Assembly (NCBI GenBank): GCA_026545225.1
Contig: CM048849.1
Location: 30,018,336-30,082,335, forward strand
Reading direction: 5' to 3'
Length of the DNA: 64,000 nt
Source of the DNA: Cornus controversa
Lineage: Eukaryota > Streptophyta > Magnoliopsida > Cornales > Cornaceae
A program made the translations under genes and the position numbers. The notes under the pieces are model-generated. The model saw only the letters and a list, made by a program, of their open reading frames with translations. It had not been told where the DNA came from and did no database searches. This document shows positions 57,750-64,000 of this stretch, one piece after another. Positions within the stretch are counted from its first letter, which is position 1. The number at the start of each line of letters is the position of its first letter.

Positions 57750-60600
57750 CATCACCTGTTATTCAACAATACATATATATATATATATATATAGCGAGAG
57801 AGAGAGAGAGAGAGAGCTGATAAACTTATTGGATTATACACTTGGGTTCTGTTTATGCAAGTGTAAAGGGATATAGAGAAATTGAGTTTGAAAAAGAAAA
57901 GAGTAAAATGAGGATGATTCGAGAAAAAAGTGTGTCCACTTTTCAGTTTTTTCTACAATCCTCTTCTGATCTTCTCATTCTCTTTTTGGTTGTGCACAAC
58001 ACAGCCATGTGAGCTTTGCTGACCAAAAACATATGTTTTATGCACAGCAAAGCTTTGTTTTTTTAAAAACACTATTAAAAAAAAATATGTTTTTTGTTTG
58101 ATGACTTTGTTGACCAGTCATGCGTCCCTTACACCTAATTACATCTGAGTTGGCATATAATATAATTTTAGTAGTATCCATTTATTTAATTGGAATCACC
58201 ATATATATATATATATATTCAATCTTAACTAACACAGGTTGGTGACAGTTCCATACCTTGATTGTTTTGTTAGCCAATTGCAATCAATTTATGATCAGTT
58301 CGAGTGTAAATGAACAACCACTTATTCAATATAATGTCAGAAGTTGGGTATGTTTAATTTCAATGTTTCTATCTTGTGAACCAATATTGGGTAATCATAT
58401 ATTTTTTCTTAATATTCTTTAATCTTAGTTTTAATTGATGAATTCCAAAATGTTACTGTATTAAAAATTGAGTGTTATTGAAAGAAAGTCCAATTTAACT
58501 TCCTGAGTTTTCAAATTAATTTTGTAATTTACTAGTGGGACATTTTCACCCAAAACTTAGCATAAATCAAGATGACAATTAAAAACATTCAAATTAAAAT
58601 TTCAGCAGTTGTGCATTCCAATTTCAGAATTTGTTATCGAACTTTTGAGGTCTAAAATAAGGTTCTAGATCAGCACTCACTTCAGGTCAAACACAAGATA
58701 CAACACAAACAAAATAATAATAATAATAATAAAATAAAATAAACAGTTACATTCCTCATCATATCAAAATTTTTCAAGACTATTTAGCAAATATTTAGAC
58801 CCTTCAAACTTAGCCTCCAACACAGTCCAAAAAGTAAGTATATGTTCAAAAAATACAAAGGAGATATGATAAAAAAAAAAAACTCAGTGTGAGACAAATT
58901 TAGACTTTATATAAACTTCAAATCTAGTTCTTGAACTAAAAATGTTTAAACATTCTTAACCAATCTACTTTCCTATATTAATAATGGCAACCTAGACTAT
59001 TCCAGCTCAATCAAGGAATGCAATCCTTAGCTAAATTGTGTGCAGAGATGCAAACGTAAGTTTAAAATCTGTTATATGAAGAATAGCTAGAAAATGAAAA
59101 TATCATAAATTATAAAATACTAGCTAGAAAGTCCTTACCAATTCAGACAACAAACAACTCTCATACAACAGTACAACAAAAATAAGCAAGAGATGTACAG
59201 TGCTGTACAATTTCCAACAAAAATTAAAGTATCAAGAATGAGAAATCAATGACCAAACCCAAAAAAAATATAAGCCAACTGGACAGCAGTGATAGAATTT
59301 CAACATTCAATTTGAAAAAAAAAACAATCCTACTATAAACCCAAATCAGTTGAGAAGAAATGATAATCAATACACAATAAGAACAAATCAGAAGCTCATA
59401 CTGAACTGACATTAACATCAACATAAGAACACCCAAAACATACATATGTGCTCAATCTGAAACAGAGCTCAAGGTTAACAAGAAAACACCCAAATATTCA
59501 ACACTTGATTTCAGAATAGCTAGAAATTGAGATTTTAATAAAATCAGAGCAGGTAATGTATAAGAGTTTCAAAGATGAGTCGAATTAGTGCTTGTAATCA
59601 CTTTTAAGATTCAAATTATAACCTTTTATACCTGGATATAGCTCAGAGAAGCATATATCATACTCACAGTTCAGAGAAAATTCGAATAGCAGCTAAAATA
59701 GGTTGAGTAACCCTCAATGTACACAGTAGATCTGCAATACTTTCAAATACCCAAGTCATGACCTAACTCTACACACTCATGAGCTCCACCCACCTCCCAA
59801 ATTTACATAGAACATGCTCTAATATAGTCAGTCGCTAGGGTGGCGAGATCGAACCTTCAAGATTTGAACTCAAATCTGGAGATGTGTTTGAATCACCAAT
59901 CAAGAATCGAAAATAAGTTGATTGGGGATTCTAATCGCTATCAGATCTGATGCAGCAAAGAAACTCTTGAACACTAGCGAGAAAGAGAGGATGAGATATC
60001 TAGAGAGAAAACTATGGAGAGAAAAATATAGAGAGTGAGAAGAAGGAGAAGTTGGAGGTGTCGTACTAGTCACGAACCTCCAACTTTGCTTCTCTTCGAC
60101 CCGTTCCACTATGATTCTTCTTCCAGCCTCTATTGTTTCGGTGGGTTAGGGCTTCCTTATCATACGATGGTTACAAGAGAGAAGAATAATACCTGTGAAG
60201 GAGATAAGTTAGAGACTGAGGAGACTCAGAGCATGCTTCGATGGAGAGCAATTGGGGCTTCAGTTGCTTCGATGGAGACCAATTGGGGTTTCAGTTGCTT
60301 CAATCGATGGAGAAAAATTAGGGATTTCGTTGATAGAGAGTCAACTTGCTTTAGTGAAGCTAAAGGACGACATCAATCGGACGAAGGGACAGAGAATGTT
60401 ACAGTTTGATTGAGAATGAAGGGTTAGATATTTGGGTTCCAGAACTGAGGAATGCTGTGCTTGGGTTAGGGCTTCCCTTACCGTGATTTTCCATTGGATG
60501 AAAGGGGAGAGAGAGAGAAAATTAGGGTGCTCAATAATACCATGTTTGGTAACCGCGGGAAGTTTAATTTTCCTAACAAAAATATCGCGCGAAAATAAAT
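57750..60600. other. CACTA interior, no further gene recognised
   Basis: AT-rich. The minus-strand sequence 59830-60110 looks like a transcribed leader (pyrimidine-rich, TCTCTCCATAG) and could be the captured 5' end of the Rab7 or another gene. An open frame 60035-60409 on the plus strand has no recognisable domain. Confidence 0.4.
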
Positions 60601-60619
60601 TATTTTTTTGAAAAAGATA

Positions 60620-60865
60620 AGACCTTCAATCACGGGCTTTGCCCGTGATAGTTATAAAAGTTTCCATCACGGTCTTAGCCCGTGGTGGAAAGTCATTTTC
60701 AACGGCGAGCTGTATAGAACCGTCGTAAAAAGTATTTTCTACGACGGAATTTTTGGGCCCGTCGTAAAAAACATCTTTTCACCAGGGGCTATGCAAGCCC
60801 GTCGTAGAAAGTCACTTTCTACCACGGGCTATGCAGGCCCGCCGTAAAAACCTGTTGTAAAAAAC
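60620..60865. repeat. Right subterminal array of the CACTA element
   Basis: The same CACGGGC/GCCCGTGG family as the left end, more diverged (also ACGACGGGC and CCCGTCGTA). Confidence 0.85.
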
Positions 60866-60884
60866 TAAATTTCTTGTAGTGATC

Positions 60885-61250
60885 ATTGGATACCTTAATA
60901 GGTATTGGCAATTCTGACATGTCCCCTGGCAATCCTTACATGCCCCCCTAACATTAGATACCTTAATAGGTATTGACAATCCTTACATGCCTCTACAACT
61001 AATCAATTAAACCAAAACAAAAGACCTATCTTATCTAACACATTAATTTAATCTAACAGAAGTTCAATCACCAAAATAAAATAACTCATACACAATTAAA
61101 CTAATATCAAATATCATGAACAGTTATGAGTTCAATGAATACAATTAAGGAAAGAAAATAATACAACCACCAATTATATGAGCAAGCACACAACCAAATC
61201 TCCAATATACCTAAATCATCAAGGGAGTCTAAACCTAGCTCTAATCTAGG
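60885..61250. repeat. Flank of CACTA element with a short duplicated motif
   Basis: TACCTTAATAGGTATTG.CAAT occurs at 60892 and 60960, with CCTTACATGCCCCC-type sequence after each. No gene. Confidence 0.55.
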
Positions 61251-62522
61251 TTTCCGGGCCTATTTTGTTCCTAAGAATCCGATTTAATTATTAGGGAGTT
61301 TTTTACAATTTTTGAAAATTCATAACAACCCAAAGCAAATGAATGAATTTAAAAAAAATTCTCATTTTGAAGCACACTTTTTAAAACTAGTTCTATAACA
61401 AGTGAAAATTATTTCATTAAGAAATTTAAAACCCATGCCTATTCTGACCCCCGAAGATTAGATAAAAAGTTTGGGAATTTTTTGGAATTTATCAATAATT
61501 TTAAAATATTTCCAAAATAAAAGAAAAATAAAAATCTAGTATTGAGGCACACAGTTTGTACTACTTAAACCATAAGGGAACCCCATTTTGACTTGATATT
61601 TGAAACCCAAGTGCATTATGTCCCCAAAAGATCACCAAATTTTTTTGAAAATTTTAAAAATTATTTTCCAAAAAAAAAAAGATGAAAACCCAATTTTGAG
61701 ACATACTTTTAAAATCAATTTAACTATGAGGGAAGCTCATTTCCACTTGAAATTTAAAACCTAGGTGCATTATATCCTTAAAAGGTTACCCAATTTTGTT
61801 TTGAATTTTTCAGAATTTAAAATCAATTGAAAAACAAATAAAAAAATATTAAAATATTTCAGACTCGTCCCAATGGGTGGGCCTAGCGAGTAGGACCCCA
61901 CGGACCTTCTCGGTTCCTGGCCGGCAGCGCCCGTGACCCCACGCTCCGGCGGGGCACGTGGCCCCCTTTTTTTTTTTCCTTTTCTTTTCTTCTTCTTCTT
62001 CCTTCCTTCTCTTCCTGCAACAGAACCTATCAACAATGGTGTCGGAACTTTCCAAGCACTGAATTACGCATATGAATATACCATTGAACTCATCTTACCA
62101 AATTTACGCCCTCTCACGACCTAAATCAAAAAAGCCGAATTTCAAGTTTTAAAAATCTAAAATTTCAAATTCAAATTCCCGTCAATCTACCCAACAATTC
62201 GCATCCAAATTTTCAAGGATTGTTCTAGGAAGCAAGATCTACCTATTGATCGAAACAAAAGCCCTCAAAAATGATGAATATAGTAAACCCAACTTCATGT
62301 TCGTACACGCACACGCACACACACACACACACATATATATATCTATACACTCGCCTATACAATCATATATACATGTATATACATATGCAAAAATACCCTA
62401 AAGCAGTACCAAAACCCCAGAATCTTAATGTTTAATTCGCAGAATTATTCTTCGCATGTAAAATAATTTAATTTCATAATTAAATGTATAAAAAAAATTC
62501 CAGCAACATGTATATACAAATA

Positions 62523-62573
<51 letters not shown>

Positions 62574-63143
62574 CAGCAACATGTATATACATACAATATA
62601 TATGTCTATAGATTCAAAGGGGAAGAGAATAGTTCGAAGTTGCCTTTTTGTCGACTAAAACTCGTCCCTACGAATTGCTCGTTCTCTCCCTTCTCTATTA
62701 TGTCTATGCTCTTTCAGTCTCTGTTTGTGTAAACGACTGAAACCCTACCTTCTTTTCTTTTCGTTTATTTTTTTTCTAGAAAACTAAATAAACTCCAAAA
62801 TAATAAAAATAAAAAATATAATAAAAATACACCTAGCCCATCAAAAATAAGTATACACCTAGCCCAACCATTCCAGCCCAATTCAACCTAGATTCCTCCC
62901 TAGTCCAATCCAAAATTAAAGCAAAGGAAAAATAAAAAGACCCGGTCCAAGTAAAATTAAATAAAATAAAGTAAGTTACACCAAAATATTTATAGCACTC
63001 CAAGAAATTTAATCCAACCAATAAAGAAATTCAAAGCACTCACTAAAATTTAATTCAACCAATAAAGCAAATAATAAATAAATAAATAAATATAAAGCAT
63101 TTAAATTAAAAATAAATGACCTAAAAAATTATGGGGTATTACA
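61250..63143 (-). repeat. LTR of a Ty3-gypsy chromovirus (3' LTR, left end uncertain)
   Basis: On the minus strand it starts TGTAATACCCCATAATTTTT at 63143, directly after a polypurine tract. It contains GC-rich and CT-rich patches (61880-62010) and a TA run at 62529-62571. The far end could not be fixed. Confidence 0.65.
61345..61840. repeat. Three diverged ~165-bp tandem units (in gypsy LTR)
   Basis: Each unit has a GCACAC..TTTAAAAC start, TTTGAAACCCA-type and GTGCATTATGTCCCC-type motifs, and CACCAAATTTTTTTGAAAATTTT. Copies start near 61370, 61546 and 61703. Confidence 0.65.
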
Positions 63144-63162
63144 TTCTTCCCCCCTAAAAAGA
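63144..63162 (-). promoter_or_regulatory. Polypurine tract of the gypsy element
   Basis: The minus strand reads TTTTTAGGGGGGAAGAA immediately before TGTAATACCCC, the usual chromovirus arrangement. Confidence 0.8.
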
Positions 63163-63181
63163 GAAATTTCATCCTCAGAAT

Positions 63182-64000
63182 TCACTCCATACCTGAGAGA
63201 AAAAGCTCTGGATACTTTGCTTTTATTTCATCCTCCCTTTCCCAAGTGGACTCCACCTCAATGTGGTGGCTCCACTGAACTCTTACTAACGGAATGGTCT
63301 TAGAACGAAAAAGTTGGTCCCTACAGTCAAGAATACAGTAAGGCTGCTCCACATATGTTGCATCTGGCTGCAACTCAATCTCTCCAACCTCAATATGTTA
63401 GCAAGTATCCTCATCTCTAAGGAATTTTCGCTATATAGAGACATGAAAGACATTGTGCACCCTGTGCATCGCCAGTCTATACGCTACTGGTCCGACCTTG
63501 TCGATAATCATAAAAGGACCTACAAAATGAGGTGACAACCTCCCCTTTTTCCCAAACCACATTACTCCCTTCATCGGAGAAACATTGAGTAAAAACCTGA
63601 TCCCCGACCTTGAATTCTAATGCTTGAGTTTTCTAATCAACATAAGTCTTTTTTCTACTTTGAGTAGTCCGCATACGATTTCTAATAATAGCGACTTTCT
63701 CAGATGTGTCCTTAATGAATTCAGGACCCAAGAATCTATTTTCTCCAACATCCAACCAACATACTAGCGACCTACATGAGCGGCCATACAGAGCCTTGAA
63801 TGGTGTTATACCAATAGTCTTTTGATAACTATTGTTATAGGCAAACTCAACTAGTGGCAAGTAACTCTCCCAATTTTCTTTGAAGTCGAGTACACATGCT
63901 CGCAACATATCCTCTAAAATTTGATTAACCCTTTCAGTCTGACCATTGGTCTGAGGGTGATAGGCTGTACTGAGACGTAGAGCTATACTCATAGCCTGTT
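63182..64000 (-). pseudogene. Ty3-gypsy pol 3' end (integrase and C-terminal domain), broken
   Basis: The minus strand, entering from the right window edge, encodes the integrase core end (STAYHPQTNGQTERVNQILE, LPLVEFAYNNSYQKTIGITP, ALYGRSCRSLVCW). A stop follows at about 63630. The stretch 63374-63630 keeps pieces such as [10 protein letters not shown] in other frames, so there are several frameshifts. The final part is open again (QPDATYVEQPYCILDCRDQL, SKTIPLVRVQWSHH, AKYPELF), the chromovirus C-terminus with a chromodomain-like end, closing about 20 bp before the polypurine tract. The rest of the element lies outside the window. Confidence 0.88.

Larger units (their letters stand above)
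52776..60881. mobile_element. 8.1-kb CACTA element carrying host gene fragments
   Basis: Termini CACTACAAGAAAAAAG at 52776 and the complementary end TTTCTTGTAGTG at 60881, with target duplication ATC at 52773-52775 and 60882-60884. Subterminal hairpin arrays lie at both ends. No transposase domain was recognised. On the minus strand the interior holds exon pieces of a Rab7 GTPase gene and a serine carboxypeptidase-like gene with their splice sites, so it is a Pack-type (gene-capturing) CACTA. The remaining interior is AT-rich with small repeats (CAGGCTGCAGATTTGCTT twice near 53738-53775). Confidence 0.92.

Noticed and set aside
61770-62055. Minus-strand frames with Lys/Glu-rich stretches
   Set aside because: Driven by the CT-rich tract in the gypsy LTR; low-complexity translation, not a gene.

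Overview
The window is nuclear DNA of a flowering plant, most likely a eudicot. It is AT-rich, genes have introns, and jacalin-lectin and subfamily-XII LRR receptor-kinase genes sit in a dense layer of plant LTR retrotransposons, CACTA elements, MITEs and tRNA-derived SINEs. I could not determine the species. No bacterial, organellar or rRNA features were seen.

Layout. 0-2 kb: the 3' part of a multi-domain jacalin-related lectin gene. 2.6-6 kb: a decayed Ty1-copia fragment between two copies of a ~130-bp flank. 6.5-8.5 kb: a probable Ty3-gypsy LTR remnant. 8.56-13.74 kb: a solo Sirevirus-type LTR (TSD ACTAG) split by a 3.98-kb CACTA element (TSD ATC). 14.4-21.2 kb: four long-TIR foldback elements beginning GGG(T/A)AAA or GAGAAAA (9-bp or partial TSDs), one SINE, and a relic of a receptor-kinase 5' end. 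21.9-25.2 kb: LRR receptor kinase copy 1, a pseudogene with several lesions. 25.8-26.75 kb: a TRIM-like element. 28.3-31.6 kb: a CACTA end, a gypsy gag relic and a chromovirus-type LTR. 31.7-34.1 kb: unassigned exon-like pieces, a MED7 pseudogene fragment and a SINE. 36.5-38.45 kb: tandem repeats in front of receptor copy 2. 38.65-49.79 kb: receptor copy 2, whose reading frame is otherwise open but is split in an LRR exon by a young 7.7-kb LTR retrotransposon. 50.1-52.05 kb: an internally deleted copia element on the minus strand. 52.78-60.88 kb: an 8.1-kb CACTA element carrying exon fragments of a serine carboxypeptidase-like gene and a Rab7 gene. 61.2-64 kb: the 3' end of a Ty3-gypsy chromovirus on the minus strand.

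Host genes. The two receptor copies and the third relic share signal-peptide and promoter-flank sequence, so they are a local duplication cluster of non-RD (immune-type) receptor kinases. None is intact here: copy 1 decayed by small lesions, copy 2 was broken by a recent insertion. Excising the element and one AAGTT target copy from copy 2 would leave an open frame of 1,039 codons plus a stop across the conserved kinase intron.

Most interesting. The element inside copy 2 has Sirevirus hallmarks (PBS, repeated polypurine motifs, Gag with two zinc knuckles and a coiled coil) but no protease, integrase, reverse transcriptase or RNase H. Instead it has a second ORF resembling the 'putative plant transposon protein' (Transposase_32) family. 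That ORF lies behind an internal copy of a 20-bp-phased paired ACCGGT array that is also present in the LTRs. This looks like a recently mobile, trans-dependent element carrying an accessory gene with its own promoter-like segment.
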